A stretch of DNA of 64,000 nt from Amycolatopsis australiensis (GCF_900119165.1 NZ_FPJG01000002.1:1-64000), one strand, 5' to 3'; counted from the stretch's first letter, positions 26,128-34,823 are shown. Program-made: numbers and translations. Notes: generated by a model not told the origin, from the sequence alone.

Positions 26128-26568
26128 GTGACCGAACCCACCGGCATCTCGGCGGTCGACGCGCTGATCACCGTGCACGCCGCCGAGCGGAGCCAGCTCA
26201 ACGCCACGTTCGTCGTGAACGCGGCCGAGCACACCGTGGCCACCGTCCGACAGGCCGATCTGGTGGCGCAGCAGGCTGCGGCCCGGCGCCGGTGGACGAC
26301 GGCCAAAGGCCAGCTGACCAAGGCGCGCAAGGACGGCAGCGCCGAGAAGATCGCCGCGGCCCGGCAGTGCGCAGACGATGCGTACCAGGAGTTCACGCGG
26401 ATCTCCGACGCGGCAATCGCGGAGATGCAACAGCTTCTCGGCGCCCGCTTGACCAGCAGCGGTGAACTGCTGAAACAGGCGCGACAGACCTGGGACGCAG
26501 GCTCGGCGGTCATCGACGCACTGGTCCGGTCCGGCTCCACAGAGCCTCCGCGCGACGGCGGCCGGTGA
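26128..26568 (+). CDS. hypothetical coiled-coil protein, 146 aa
   Basis: GTG 26128 follows AAGGAG. Almost entirely helical, with heptad-like alanine/glutamine-rich stretches (DLVAQQAAARRRWTTAKGQL) that predict a coiled coil. No membrane segment, no known domain. The 57-bp gap from the previous gene suggests the two are one transcript. A role in plasmid segregation or DNA packaging is conceivable only by analogy. Confidence 0.6.
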   Translation: MTEPTGISAVDALITVHAAERSQLNATFVVNAAEHTVATVRQADLVAQQAAARRRWTTAKGQLTKARKDGSAEKIAAARQCADDAYQEFTRISDAAIAEMQQLLGARLTSSGELLKQARQTWDAGSAVIDALVRSGSTEPPRDGGR

Positions 26569-26626
26569 CCGCCGAGCCTGCGTCCCGCGGCACCCGGATA
26601 GCGATCGCATTGCCGCCGGTCACAAG

Positions 26627-26643
26627 CGATTCGGGCTGGATCG
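26627..26643. repeat. Dispersed 17-bp palindrome, copy 13
   Basis: CGATTCGGGCTGGATCG, in the 97-bp gap between convergent genes ending at 26568 and 26666. Confidence 0.75.
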
Positions 26644-26665
26644 GGACCCTGTCGCCGAGGCCCGG

Positions 26666-27826
26666 CTAGTCGGCCGACTCCATCCTGATCGGAGCGCTCG
26701 TGATCGGCTGACGGGCGCGCCCCTCCCGCCGGCCGGGAGGCTCGGCCCGATCATGATCGTCAAGAAGCCGAGCAAGTTCCGCGAGGGCGCCCTCGCTCCC
26801 GCGCGGTGGCGACTTCCGCGTCTCGGCCAGCAAACGGCGAGCAGCCTCTGGCGTGCCGACCAACGACCGCCACCCCTCCCCCGCGCCGCCCTGCTCGAGG
26901 AGCCACAGCTCATGCGGGCCCGGCAGCGCGAACGAGCTCCCCGCCCGCACCGCGGCGGCCGCGGCGGCGCACGCGGCCGCCCACTCCGTGACGTGATCCC
27001 GCAACCAGGCCAGTGGCGCGACGAGCCCGCCAAGCTCCGGACCGAACCGCATGCCCAGCGCGCGGTTGGACAACCCGATCGTCCTGCTCATCGACGACAG
27101 CGAGAAGCCGTCGACCAGAGCAGGCACAGCAACCGTCCGCTGCAGCCGGTCGGCCATTTTCGTCAGCTCGTTCCGGAGAGCCTCGATCCCGTGCAGCCGG
27201 ACGATCGGATCATCGCGGTGCGCACTGCCGCTCACGAGCTCGTCGACCGCCATGCTCAAGGAGTGGGTGACCCCCTTCTCCAACGAGTCGAGGACGCCGG
27301 CGACGTCCAGGGCCGGCAGCTTTGACTGCTCACCGGGCTGCCGGGTGTCGAGGGCCAGGTCCAGCCGAAGCCCGTTGAGGCCTGTCCGGATCACGTGGTC
27401 GATGACGTCTCGCGCAGGATCAGCCGAGTAGTCCGCGACGCCCGAGTGCACGATCGCGAAGCGCGCCAGCTCCCACACCTCCGGCGGGATCGAACCTGGG
27501 AAATCGGTCTGGTCGTACGCGTGCAACACCTCGAACGGCGGGTTGATCAACAAGACCGGCTCGGCAACCACCTTGCTGAGGAACGCCGCCACCACCGCCA
27601 GGTCGGTCCGGTCACGGCGGTAGCGCAGGCCTGCGACGTCCACCACCGAGCCGGCGCGAGCGGCGGACCGCGCGGCCTTCCGCATCGTGTCCACAGCGGG
27701 GCCGTCAATCCATTCCAAGTGCCAGCCGAGCCCGCTGCCGAAGTCATCGTAGGTGGCGGTGACCTCGACGCCGGTGTTCGACGACAACGTCCTTGCCAGC
27801 TTATGCATCGCAGAACTCCGGCTCAT
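26666..27826 (-). CDS. hypothetical protein, 386 aa
   Basis: ATG 27826 follows GGGAGG at 8 bp. The N-terminal domain (about 1-110) is alpha/beta: VEVTATYDDFGSGLGWHLEW and LRYRRDRTDLAVVAAFLSKV. The central part is helical. Near residue 235, SLSSMSRTIGLSNRALGMRFG could be a helix-turn-helix. The C-terminus is charged and disordered. Soluble and intracellular. No family recognised. Its promoter region contains the polar motif CGTTGTGGTCCGGGTTT (27906-27922) and a dispersed repeat. Confidence 0.65.
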   Translation of the reverse strand: MSRSSAMHKLARTLSSNTGVEVTATYDDFGSGLGWHLEWIDGPAVDTMRKAARSAARAGSVVDVAGLRYRRDRTDLAVVAAFLSKVVAEPVLLINPPFEVLHAYDQTDFPGSIPPEVWELARFAIVHSGVADYSADPARDVIDHVIRTGLNGLRLDLALDTRQPGEQSKLPALDVAGVLDSLEKGVTHSLSMAVDELVSGSAHRDDPIVRLHGIEALRNELTKMADRLQRTVAVPALVDGFSLSSMSRTIGLSNRALGMRFGPELGGLVAPLAWLRDHVTEWAAACAAAAAAVRAGSSFALPGPHELWLLEQGGAGEGWRSLVGTPEAARRLLAETRKSPPRGSEGALAELARLLDDHDRAEPPGRREGRARQPITSAPIRMESAD

Positions 27827-27905
27827 GCAGCCAGCCTCCCAGGTCGGCAATCAGATTGCCAACCACCCTGAACTGCACAAATCCGTCCGAAGACAGTGTC
27901 CGTCG

Positions 27906-27922
27906 AAACCCGGACCACAACG
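27906..27922 (-). repeat. Polar 17-bp motif, copy 1 (leftward)
   Basis: On the minus strand CGTTGTGGTCCGGGTTT. First of five copies between 27.9 and 38.6 kb; copies left of parAB point left, copies right of parAB point right. Confidence 0.75.
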
Positions 27923-27926
27923 CCGC

Positions 27927-27943
27927 CGATCCAGCCCGCATCA
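27927..27943. repeat. Dispersed 17-bp palindrome, copy 14
   Basis: CGATCCAGCCCGCATCA, 4 bp from a copy of the polar motif, in the gap upstream of the 26666-27826 gene. Confidence 0.85.
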
Positions 27944-28022
27944 CCCCGCCGGTGCGGACGCTCCGTTACGGTGCGGACGGGCGGGCGTCTCCTCGTCGGC
28001 GAGGCGAACAGCGAGGCACGCC

Positions 28023-28154
28023 ATGCCCTTGTCCGCCGAGCACCGTCGCGCCTTCCGGAAAACCTCGGGCACCACCGCTATCCTGGTCGGCAAGGCCGCC
28101 GCGCGTCGCTGCCGGACTCCGAATCGCTCGGTCACCCACGCTGACCCGCGATGA
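28023..28154 (+). CDS. Possible small basic protein, 43 aa
   Basis: ATG 28023 with GCGAGGC upstream. The predicted peptide (MPLSAEHRRAFRKTSG...) is basic and has one short hydrophobic turn. It lies in the 440-bp gap between divergent genes. No homologue recognised; it may be chance. Confidence 0.25.
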   Translation: MPLSAEHRRAFRKTSGTTAILVGKAAARRCRTPNRSVTHADPR

Positions 28155-28265
28155 CGAGGACAAGGGTCTCGGACTCACGCGTCATTTGAAGTCTTCCCGT
28201 TTCGCTCCTGCTCGTTCAGGCCGGGGAAGGCGTGGGCATCCCCGGCCGGAACCGAGGAGTCGACC

Positions 28266-29498
28266 ATGACCACCGACAAGGCGGCCAAGCGCGCCGCCCG
28301 CGAGCTCGCCGGAGGCACGCGCGATCGCCGCACGAGCAGCTCCTACACCGCGGCGAGAAGGGCCGACACCCGCTCGGCACGGCGCCACATCGAAGCCCTG
28401 GACGAGGAACCACCGGCCACCGTGGACGCGCCGGCGGCGGTGATGATGGCCCGGCACCTCCGGGCCGCGCAGCTGCACCTTTCGGCCGTCCGCAGCCTCG
28501 CGATCGGGCAGAACCTCATCCTGTCGTCGACCGCCAGCGACGCCCCGCCCGGACCGTTCCCGGCGATGCAGGCCGCCGTCGACGACTCGATCGTCACGAC
28601 GCTGCACCTGCAGATGTGGGCCGACCGGACTGCGCACGCTTCCGGCGCGATCGACGAACCGATCGACCGGGGGCTCAACAGCGACCCCGCGACGAGCGTG
28701 GCCTGGCAGCAGCTCTACCCCGGTCCCCGCAACGACGTCAGCATCACCTGGTGCGCCGCTGGCGGGAAAATGCCGCAACTCGGTGAAACCCTCAGCGGAA
28801 CCGTCGACGATCCGCCGTGGGACCGGACGCGCTACAGCCTGCCCGGCGCCGTGCCGACCTGGACGCTCTCGGCCTACGCCGAAGGCCGCAACGTCCACCG
28901 GGCACGCGACGTCGTCCCCGCCACCCCCGCTGCTCCGGTCTGGGCCGCCCACGAAGGTCTGTACCGCTACGCGAGCGACTGGATGAACCGCCGCGGGGAC
29001 TCCCCGGCCGACCTGGCGGCCGCGCTCGACGGCCTCAAGGAAGTCGCCGGGATGCTGCCCGACGTCGCGGAGCAGATCGTCGACGAGGTGACCGCCCGAC
29101 TCGAACGCGGCCGGCTGACAGGGGTAGACCGCGAGCGGTTCACCGCCGCGGCCGCCACCCTCACCGGCCTGCTGGCCAAGCCCACCGGCGACGGCGGCCG
29201 GGTCAACCAGCTCGGCCGGGCGCTGTGGCAGATGCGGCGGGCGCTCACCGGCGCCGCCGTGACCACCCGTTCCGATGCCGACGCGCAATTCTCGCCGTCC
29301 CTGCGCCGCGAATGCGAGGGCAAGACCGCAGTCGAACTGCGAAAGCTGCTCGGCGAGGAGATGTTCCTCCAACGGCAACGATCACGTGTCCGTCCCGGCG
29401 TCTACGACCGGGCTGAACAGCTGGAAGCGATGCTGACCTGGATGCACGCGACCGGCGCGAACACCTACTCGGCCACCCGGCACGCGGCTACTGTATAA
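28266..29498 (+). CDS. hypothetical protein, 410 aa
   Basis: ATG 28266 follows CGAGGAGTCGACC. The N-terminus is basic and lysine/arginine rich (KAAKRAARELAGGTRDRR), suggesting nucleic-acid contact; residues 60-260 form a mixed domain with MWADRTAHASGAIDEPIDRG and a tryptophan-rich middle; the C-terminal ~130 residues are helical with AVELRKLLGEEMFLQRQRSR. No known family. A 17-bp-stem terminator follows at 29587, so the transcript ends before the deaminase gene. Confidence 0.65.
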   Translation: MTTDKAAKRAARELAGGTRDRRTSSSYTAARRADTRSARRHIEALDEEPPATVDAPAAVMMARHLRAAQLHLSAVRSLAIGQNLILSSTASDAPPGPFPAMQAAVDDSIVTTLHLQMWADRTAHASGAIDEPIDRGLNSDPATSVAWQQLYPGPRNDVSITWCAAGGKMPQLGETLSGTVDDPPWDRTRYSLPGAVPTWTLSAYAEGRNVHRARDVVPATPAAPVWAAHEGLYRYASDWMNRRGDSPADLAAALDGLKEVAGMLPDVAEQIVDEVTARLERGRLTGVDRERFTAAAATLTGLLAKPTGDGGRVNQLGRALWQMRRALTGAAVTTRSDADAQFSPSLRRECEGKTAVELRKLLGEEMFLQRQRSRVRPGVYDRAEQLEAMLTWMHATGANTYSATRHAATV

Positions 29499-29586
29499 CG
29501 AACTATTCAGCGCGGCACGCCGAGCGAGACCCCGACGCCTCGATCGATGCGATTCCGATCGACGGCGGAATTTGATCTCGACGCCG

Positions 29587-29628
29587 CCCAGACGACGCGC
29601 CGCAGCGACCCGCGGCGCGTCGTCTGGG
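29587..29628 (+). terminator. Strong hairpin terminator (17-bp stem)
   Basis: A perfect 17-bp stem starting CCCAGACGACGCG with an 8-nt loop, 88 bp after the stop of the 28266 gene. Confidence 0.8.
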
Positions 29629-29764
29629 AAACTCCCCCGGTGCCGAACATCCAGACGTTGGCGCCCAGAACAACGGCACCGGCCCGGGGAACGCGGGAGC
29701 AACCTCACCGACGACCTCACGAACCCGACAGCCGCACCTCGGTCGACCGGCCGTCACCCCGGCC

Positions 29765-29781
29765 CGATTCAGCGCGCATCA
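29765..29781. repeat. Dispersed 17-bp palindrome, copy 15
   Basis: CGATTCAGCGCGCATCA, in the 330-bp gap upstream of the deaminase gene. Confidence 0.8.
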
Positions 29782-29829
29782 CCGCGCCGACACCCGTGTC
29801 GAGCTGGCATCCGCAAGGTGGCCGCGCGC

Positions 29830-30639
29830 GTGCCCGTTGACGAACTCGTCGCGGCGATCCGCGCCGCCGCAGCCGCGGTCCGCAAAGTGCGAGCCACGAT
29901 GGAGCAGGCACAGCAACTCACCACGGAGTGCCGCGACACCCTGCGGAACGCCACGGTCGGTGCCGGCGCCCCCGAGCCCGCCGAAGCGATGAACCATCTC
30001 GGCCAGGCGCTCGACGGCCCCGAAAGCTTCGCACAGCGGCTCGCCGGCCTGGAGCAGGCCGCGTCACGTCTCGACGGCTACGCCGCGCACCTCGAGGGCG
30101 CGCCGAGCGAGCCCGGCCAACCACCGCCAACAGGGTCAACAGCCCAGCCGCAAGCGCGCCCGCCGACCAGCACGCCGTTCACGAACAGCCACGGCGACAG
30201 CTATCCCCGCGAAGCAGCAGACCTCGCTGCTCGGCTCCCAGCGCGTGTCACCCCGGGAGCCAGCGAGCGCACCCACGCCGTGGCCCGGTCCGGCGGCACC
30301 ATCTTCCCCACCGTGACCTCCGGAGCGGACTCGCTGACCGATGCGACTGAACGACTGCTCCGCGAACACGGCTGCACCGAGAAACAAGCCGAGTACCTCA
30401 AGTACCACGCGGAGATCAAGGTCGCCGAGCTGGTGCTCCGCCGCGACGACCTGACCGACGTCGAGGTGGCGATCAACTACACCCCCTGTGGTGTCGAGCG
30501 GCAGCAGGAGTTCGCCGCCACCTGCGACAAGCTCCTCAACCGGATCTTTCCCCGCCACGGAGCACGTAGTTTGACGGTCTATGGCACCTACCAGGACAAT
30601 CGTCCTTACAAGACGCGCTACGGAAGGCCTCAGCCGTGA
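29830..30639 (+). CDS. DddA-like (SCP1.201-type) deaminase toxin, 269 aa
   Basis: Predicted cytidine-deaminase-fold toxin acting on nucleic acid. GTG 29830. An N-terminal helical module of ~85 residues (DELVAAIRAAAAAVRKVRAT) and a proline-rich linker precede the C-terminal deaminase region: H193-A-E195 in KYHAEIKVAE provides one zinc ligand and the proton-shuttling Glu; C220 in NYTPCG and C232 in AATCDK are the other likely ligands, followed by SLTVYGT. The 11-residue gap between the cysteines is longer than in free deaminases, but longer gaps occur in SCP1.201-like toxins as I recall. No signal peptide. The next gene encodes an Imm1-like immunity protein and overlaps by 4 bp, which strongly supports a toxin call. 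Confidence 0.72.
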   Translation: MPVDELVAAIRAAAAAVRKVRATMEQAQQLTTECRDTLRNATVGAGAPEPAEAMNHLGQALDGPESFAQRLAGLEQAASRLDGYAAHLEGAPSEPGQPPPTGSTAQPQARPPTSTPFTNSHGDSYPREAADLAARLPARVTPGASERTHAVARSGGTIFPTVTSGADSLTDATERLLREHGCTEKQAEYLKYHAEIKVAELVLRRDDLTDVEVAINYTPCGVERQQEFAATCDKLLNRIFPRHGARSLTVYGTYQDNRPYKTRYGRPQP

Positions 30640-31148
30640 CCCTCGCTCTCGACCTGGACCAGGTCCGCCGCGACAACACCGCGACCGTTTCCGTCCTGCG
30701 CGCGGTGCCCGACTACCTCGCACTGCTGCGCTCCGGCGCCCACCACGAGCGGGACACCCACGCCCCGGTCGCGACACGCTGGGCGCTGTGGGCGCGGGCC
30801 GTCGACGACGGCCCATGCCTCGACGTCGGCTTCCACGGTGACAAGGGCACGCTGACCTGGTGGGCCGACGGAGCCAACGAGAAGCTCGTCCCCGCTGGCA
30901 CACAGCTCCGCGGGGATGTCATCGAGTACTGGTTTGCCAGCGAGCCGGTCGGCTGCACCGAAGGCGAAGAACTGCCGGTGGAGTACGTCTACGCCGCTCT
31001 CGGCGAGTTCGTCGCCACCGGCAAGCGCCCCACGATCATCCAGTGGATCCCCGCCGCCGAAGTGCCCGACCAGCGACGCCCGCCAACCGAGAACGTAGAC
31101 CCGATCTCCCAAGGGTGGGGCGCCGCACTCCCCGCGAGCGGCACGTAG
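30636..31148 (+). CDS. Imm1-family immunity protein, 170 aa
   Basis: GTG 30636 overlaps the toxin stop codon (GTGA), ensuring coupled expression. The sequence fits Imm1: a beta-rich centre (CLDVGFHGDKGTLTWWADG), VIEYWFASEPVGCTEGEELP, and the C-terminal VEYVYAALGEFVATGKRPTI-IQW block. Imm1 proteins are known to be paired with SCP1.201/DddA-type deaminase toxins, so this protein should bind and block the toxin encoded upstream. Together the two could stabilise the plasmid in its host or serve in competition. Confidence 0.78.
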   Translation: MTLALDLDQVRRDNTATVSVLRAVPDYLALLRSGAHHERDTHAPVATRWALWARAVDDGPCLDVGFHGDKGTLTWWADGANEKLVPAGTQLRGDVIEYWFASEPVGCTEGEELPVEYVYAALGEFVATGKRPTIIQWIPAAEVPDQRRPPTENVDPISQGWGAALPASGT

Positions 31149-31187
31149 TCCGGTCCGCGCTGTGCCCCTGAGCCTGGTGCTCTCACC

Positions 31188-31204
31188 AAACCCGGACCAC
31201 AACG
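31188..31204 (-). repeat. Polar 17-bp motif, copy 2 (leftward)
   Basis: On the minus strand CGTTGTGGTCCGGGTTT, 40 bp after the Imm1 stop. Confidence 0.75.
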
Positions 31205-31341
31205 ACTCGTCCGCTGACGCGCGCCGCGTCCACTTCCCGCGCCCTTTGTTGTGTCAGCGGTGACGCGTCGTTGGTGACACGGCGGTGTGAAGCCGGGCGC
31301 GGGGACGTCGCCCGGTCGGGGTGCTGCCGCCCCGCTCCGGG

Positions 31342-31869
31342 TTACTCGAGCGCGCCCGCGGCTTCGGCTCGGTGCGGATCGTAGGACCAGAACGTGCCGT
31401 CCGCGCGCATCCGGCCGTACGGCTTCGCAGTGCCGGGCGGGAGCGTCCTTTTCGGAGCGGGATCACACAGCACGGCAGACGCGGTGGTCAGAAGCGGAGC
31501 AACTTTGTCGAAAACCGCCTTCGGCAGGGGCTCGGCTGTGCCGATGCCCAGGACGTTCACCAATTGGTCTTTCTCGTTCACTTCGACAGAGAAGCGCACT
31601 ACGTAGCCCTCGGACCGCAGCAGCTCCGCTGCTGCCGCGATCCTGTTTGGGACAGGTGCGTCGTCGAGGTTGGAGAGAGCTTCGGGATGTGCGGTCAGCG
31701 CGCCGTCCCACGGAGCCGTGTCGTCGCCGCGCTGGGCGCGCTCGACCAGCGGCCGCAGCCACGATCGCGAACTCATCCCGCCGCGGCCGAGGGAAGCGGC
31801 CCTCTGCGCCGCGACCAGCCCGATCAGAACCACGCCCACTCCGACCGCCGCCCATACCTGCCACGCCAT
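31342..31869 (-). CDS. Membrane-anchored hypothetical protein, 175 aa
   Basis: ATG 31869 follows GCGGGGGA. A single N-terminal hydrophobic segment (VWAAVGVGVVLIGLVAA) precedes a ~140-residue soluble domain containing NRIAAAAELLRSEGYVVRFSV, LVNVLGIGTAEPLPKAVFDK and a C-terminal GRMRADGTFWSYDP. Orientation cannot be fixed; the basic residues just after the helix favour a cytoplasmic domain. No family recognised. It is convergent with the Imm1 gene. Confidence 0.6.
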   Translation of the reverse strand: MAWQVWAAVGVGVVLIGLVAAQRAASLGRGGMSSRSWLRPLVERAQRGDDTAPWDGALTAHPEALSNLDDAPVPNRIAAAAELLRSEGYVVRFSVEVNEKDQLVNVLGIGTAEPLPKAVFDKVAPLLTTASAVLCDPAPKRTLPPGTAKPYGRMRADGTFWSYDPHRAEAAGALE

Positions 31870-32054
31870 TGCGTCCCCCGCGCTCCGTAGACGCCATGCG
31901 CGGCCAGAGCCCGGCCCGGGACCGGCTCCCACGAGCGGTCCCAGACCAGAGGTTCAGCGCGCCTGGTCGTCCGAGTCGATCAATACCGAAGGTACCTGCT
32001 AGCTGTTGCGGCCGGCCGATGTGATCGACGGGAGCTGGTCCTCCAACGCGGGCA

Positions 32055-32071
32055 CGATTCAGTCTGCATCA
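32055..32071. repeat. Dispersed 17-bp palindrome, copy 16
   Basis: CGATTCAGTCTGCATCA, in the 370-bp gap between parB and the membrane protein gene. Apart from the terminator at 32186 this gap shows nothing else. Confidence 0.8.
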
Positions 32072-32185
32072 CGGGGAAGGCGTAATGCGAGCCGAGGCCG
32101 GCCGTGACGGACTCCTGAGAAACCCGCATCCGTGCGGAGTTGCTGTTGCCCGCCGACGTGGCACCTGCGTCGGTGGAAAGAGCGA

Positions 32186-32219
32186 CGGAGGCCCGCCTTC
32201 CGAAGAAGGCGGGCCTCCG
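32186..32219 (-). terminator. parAB operon terminator
   Basis: A perfect 15-bp stem starting CGGAGGCCCGCCTTC with a CGAA tetraloop, 19 bp beyond the parB stop. Confidence 0.82.
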
Positions 32220-32238
32220 CAGCCGGGTGAGCGGGAGT

Positions 32239-33444
32239 TTACGAACTTGGTTGGAGCAGGTGAGCCAGCTCGACTCGTTCATCCGGCGAGAGGCGATCGA
32301 CGAGAAGTACCGCGAGGCTGCTGACGTCCTCGGCCTCGACCACCAACGGCCATGGCTGCGACGGTGACGCAGCCGTCGACGTCCCATCCGGCTCCGGCAC
32401 CGAACTACGAGCCGGCGGAGCCGACGCCGAGCCCGAAGCCTGTTCTGCCCCCCTGCTGTAATCCCGGCTTACAGCAGGAGCCTCCCCGCCGGAATCTGCA
32501 TCCGACGTCGTCGCCGCCGCGCTGCTGTAATCCGGGATTACAGCAGCCGCCTCCTCCGACGAATCGGGGTGGGCTACCGCAGCGGCCGGAGACTGGCGAT
32601 CCGGACTCACGGCCGGTGCCGGGGCAGCCGGCCCGGCCGCCGCTGGGCTCGGAGCCGAGGTGTAATCCGGGATTACAGGATCCACCTGATACGGCACTCC
32701 CGCGTCCCAGATTTCCTTCTGCCGGTTACGCGGCAGCTTCGCGATCGCGCGGGCGAGCTTCAGCTTCAAGGTGCGCTCGGACGCCGGAAGCGGGAACTCG
32801 CGCTGCAGCACCCCCTGGAACTCCGGAATCAGCTTGAGCAGATCGATCCGCGAATCCACGTAGGCGTGCGTCTTGTGGATCTTCTTCGCGACGTCCCGTA
32901 GCGACAGGCCTTCCCGCTTCATCTTGTTCTGCAGCATGGCGGCCTCGAGGAGCGGCGGCAGCCCTTGCCGGTGGATGTTCTCGTGCAGGATCCGGTCTTC
33001 GATCTCTGCCGCCGTCGCCACCGACGGCGCCAAGACGGCTTCAAGCGTCTGCCACTTGTTCAGCGCCGCGCCGGCGTGCCGCCGATTGCCGATCACGATC
33101 ACGTACTTGATCTTCACCGGCCGCCCGACCTTGCCGTCGTTCAGCTCTGGGCGGATCTCGACCGGTACCCCGCCCTCGCCGCCGTCCAGCTCGGGGTAGG
33201 CCTCGACGAACGCGTCACGGGTGACCACGACGATCGGCTGAAGCTGCCCGACCTCCCGCAGCGACCCCGCGGTCTCCACCACCTCGGGGTCATTGGCGTA
33301 ACGCGGGTTGATCGGGTTGGGGAAGGCCTCGTTGAGCGAGACCTCGAACAGGCTCGTCCGGCTCTCGTCGTACCGCCGGTGAAACGCCTTCAGCGGATCG
33401 GCTTCCTTGGCGTGGACGTCCATCGCTGCGAAGTTCTTAGGCAT
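32239..33444 (-). CDS. parB: ParB-family partition protein, 401 aa
   Basis: Centromere-binding protein of plasmid partition. ATG 33444 overlaps the parA stop by 8 bp. N-terminal ParB/Srx-like domain: NPINPRYANDPEVVETAGSL, GQLQPIVVVTRD, then VIVIGNRRHAGAAL (the GxRR box, about 120) and ILHENIHRQGL (the ENxxR motif). A helix-turn-helix follows (LSLRDVAKKIHKTHAYVDSRIDL). The last ~130 residues are alanine/serine/proline rich with three related motifs, VIPDYTSA, VIPDYSSA and VSRDYSRG, each encoded by a copy of the 15-bp palindrome that I propose as parS. The C-terminal SLAVLLVDRLSPDERVELAH could dimerise. Confidence 0.93.
   Translation of the reverse strand: MPKNFAAMDVHAKEADPLKAFHRRYDESRTSLFEVSLNEAFPNPINPRYANDPEVVETAGSLREVGQLQPIVVVTRDAFVEAYPELDGGEGGVPVEIRPELNDGKVGRPVKIKYVIVIGNRRHAGAALNKWQTLEAVLAPSVATAAEIEDRILHENIHRQGLPPLLEAAMLQNKMKREGLSLRDVAKKIHKTHAYVDSRIDLLKLIPEFQGVLQREFPLPASERTLKLKLARAIAKLPRNRQKEIWDAGVPYQVDPVIPDYTSAPSPAAAGPAAPAPAVSPDRQSPAAAVAHPDSSEEAAAVIPDYSSAAATTSDADSGGEAPAVSRDYSRGAEQASGSASAPPARSSVPEPDGTSTAASPSQPWPLVVEAEDVSSLAVLLVDRLSPDERVELAHLLQPSS
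32453..32477. repeat. parS-like palindrome within parB, copy a
   Basis: Arms CTGCTGTAA and TTACAGCAG around the core; the 15-bp core GTAATCCCGGCTTAC (32458-32472) has one mismatch to consensus. Encodes part of VSRDYS. Confidence 0.7.
32521..32547. repeat. parS-like palindrome within parB, copy b
   Basis: A perfect 27-bp palindrome, arms GCTGCTGTAATCC and its complement around one central base. Core at 32527-32541. Encodes VIPDYSS. Confidence 0.85.
32661..32677. repeat. parS-like palindrome within parB, copy c
   Basis: TGTAATCCGGGATTACA, a perfect palindrome of 8+1+8. Encodes VIPDYT. Copies a, b and c are 69 and 135 bp apart. Confidence 0.85.
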
Positions 33445-34696
33445 GAGGCGCAGCCTCTTCCTTCCTCGGTGCATCGAGCGGACCCAACGACGGCAGCGGC
33501 TCCAGAGCGTCCCAGTCGGATGCGGGAGCCAAACCGGCCTTGACGTCCAGCCGCACCGCGATCCTGTTCAGCTGCGCGGCGTGCGTGCTGTTGGGCACCT
33601 TGTCGGGAACCGTGCGGCCTTCCATCCAGGCCTCCTTCACGATCGCCGCCGCCGGCAGGTGCGCCAGGATCGGCAACCCCTTCGTCCCGAACGCCTCCAG
33701 TTGCCCGCCGATGTAGCGGTCGTAGCCGGACAACGGACGCCGGAACAACCCCGGCACCAGCCCGAGAAGGTCGCGGCGCTCCAGCCGGAGCTCTTCTTCC
33801 ATGACCGCGATCTGGGACAGAAGAAGGCGAAGAGCGCGCAACGACGTCCGGGCAAGCTCTACCGGAATGAGCACGCCCTTCGCCGCGGCGAGAGCGTTGT
33901 CGGTCAGCACGTCCAAAGCAGGGGGGCAGTCGAGCCCGATGTGGTCGTATCGGCCGTCCGGCAGCTGATCGAGCAGTTCCAGCAGCCGAAGTTCCGGCAG
34001 CCGCATCCGGCTGCGGTACATGCTCTTCACGACCGTCATCATGTTCAGCGTCGTGGGCACGATGTCGATCAGGCCGCCGCTGGGGTGCGTGGAGTGACTG
34101 ATGATCAGGTCTTCCAGCGGTCCGGTGTACTCGCCGCTGAGCGCGGCCGCGATGTCCGGCTCGCCTTCGTCCACCTCTAGCTTGCCCAGGGCCTCCGTCG
34201 TGAGGTGCCCCTGCGGGTCCAAGTCGATCAGCAGGACACGGCGGCCACGCGCGGCCAGCGCCCCGGCGGTGCCGGCGGTCAGCGCGGTCTTGCCAACGCC
34301 GCCCTTCTGGTTCAGCGAGGCGAAGGTGTAGCCCTTCGGGTACAGCGCCCCATCGGGAACCCAGAGGTTCACGTCGGTCATGGGTGCAACAACTCCTTGG
34401 TCTGGGGTCTCGATGGTGAATACGCCTTGCTCGATCAACCACTGCCGCCAGTACGCGACCCGGTCCGGGGCCGCCCGAAACCCGGGAGGCCAGCCCTCGC
34501 GCGCGATCGCGCGAAGAACCAGCGGAACCCGGCTCTTCCCCACGTTCGCGCGCGCGCCGAGTTTCGCCAAGTCCGGATCCACCACCGCGTGCATGGCATA
34601 GGCGGCCTGGGTCAGCGTGAAGTCGACTGGTTTGGTGACACGGAATCGCTCGACGCCGTCAGCGTCGAGTTGAGCAACGAGCGAAGATGCCCGCAT
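33437..34696 (-). CDS. parA: ParA-family partition ATPase, 419 aa
   Basis: Walker-type cytomotive ATPase that moves ParB-bound plasmids. ATG 34696 follows GAGGGGG. The first ~115 residues are a helical extension (FTLTQAAYAMHAVVDPDLAK) as in type Ia plasmid ParAs, which bind their own promoter. The deviant Walker A SLNQKGGVGKTAL is at about 130, Walker A' at LLIDLDPQGHLT, and Walker B-like YDHIGLDCPPALDVL. Length fits type Ia (about 400 aa). It forms an operon with parB. A 15-bp palindrome 29 bp upstream of the start is a likely autoregulatory operator, and a parS-like site lies 130 bp upstream. Confidence 0.95.
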   Translation of the reverse strand: MRASSLVAQLDADGVERFRVTKPVDFTLTQAAYAMHAVVDPDLAKLGARANVGKSRVPLVLRAIAREGWPPGFRAAPDRVAYWRQWLIEQGVFTIETPDQGVVAPMTDVNLWVPDGALYPKGYTFASLNQKGGVGKTALTAGTAGALAARGRRVLLIDLDPQGHLTTEALGKLEVDEGEPDIAAALSGEYTGPLEDLIISHSTHPSGGLIDIVPTTLNMMTVVKSMYRSRMRLPELRLLELLDQLPDGRYDHIGLDCPPALDVLTDNALAAAKGVLIPVELARTSLRALRLLLSQIAVMEEELRLERRDLLGLVPGLFRRPLSGYDRYIGGQLEAFGTKGLPILAHLPAAAIVKEAWMEGRTVPDKVPNSTHAAQLNRIAVRLDVKAGLAPASDWDALEPLPSLGPLDAPRKEEAAPHA

Positions 34697-34724
34697 CTAA
34701 CGGGTCCCCCTCTAGTTCAGGTAC

Positions 34725-34739
34725 TTGGTACTGTACCAA
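34725..34739. promoter_or_regulatory. Operator-like palindrome upstream of parA
   Basis: TTGGTACTGTACCAA, 7+1+7 perfect, 29 bp before the parA start, within the expected promoter. A likely binding site for ParA or another repressor. Confidence 0.65.
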
Positions 34740-34823
34740 CATGCGAGGTGCTGATGCGCGAGGACCGGCTCGCGTGTCGCGGCCGCCGTCGACGCCAGCT
34801 CGACCCGGGATCCCGGCGCGGAC

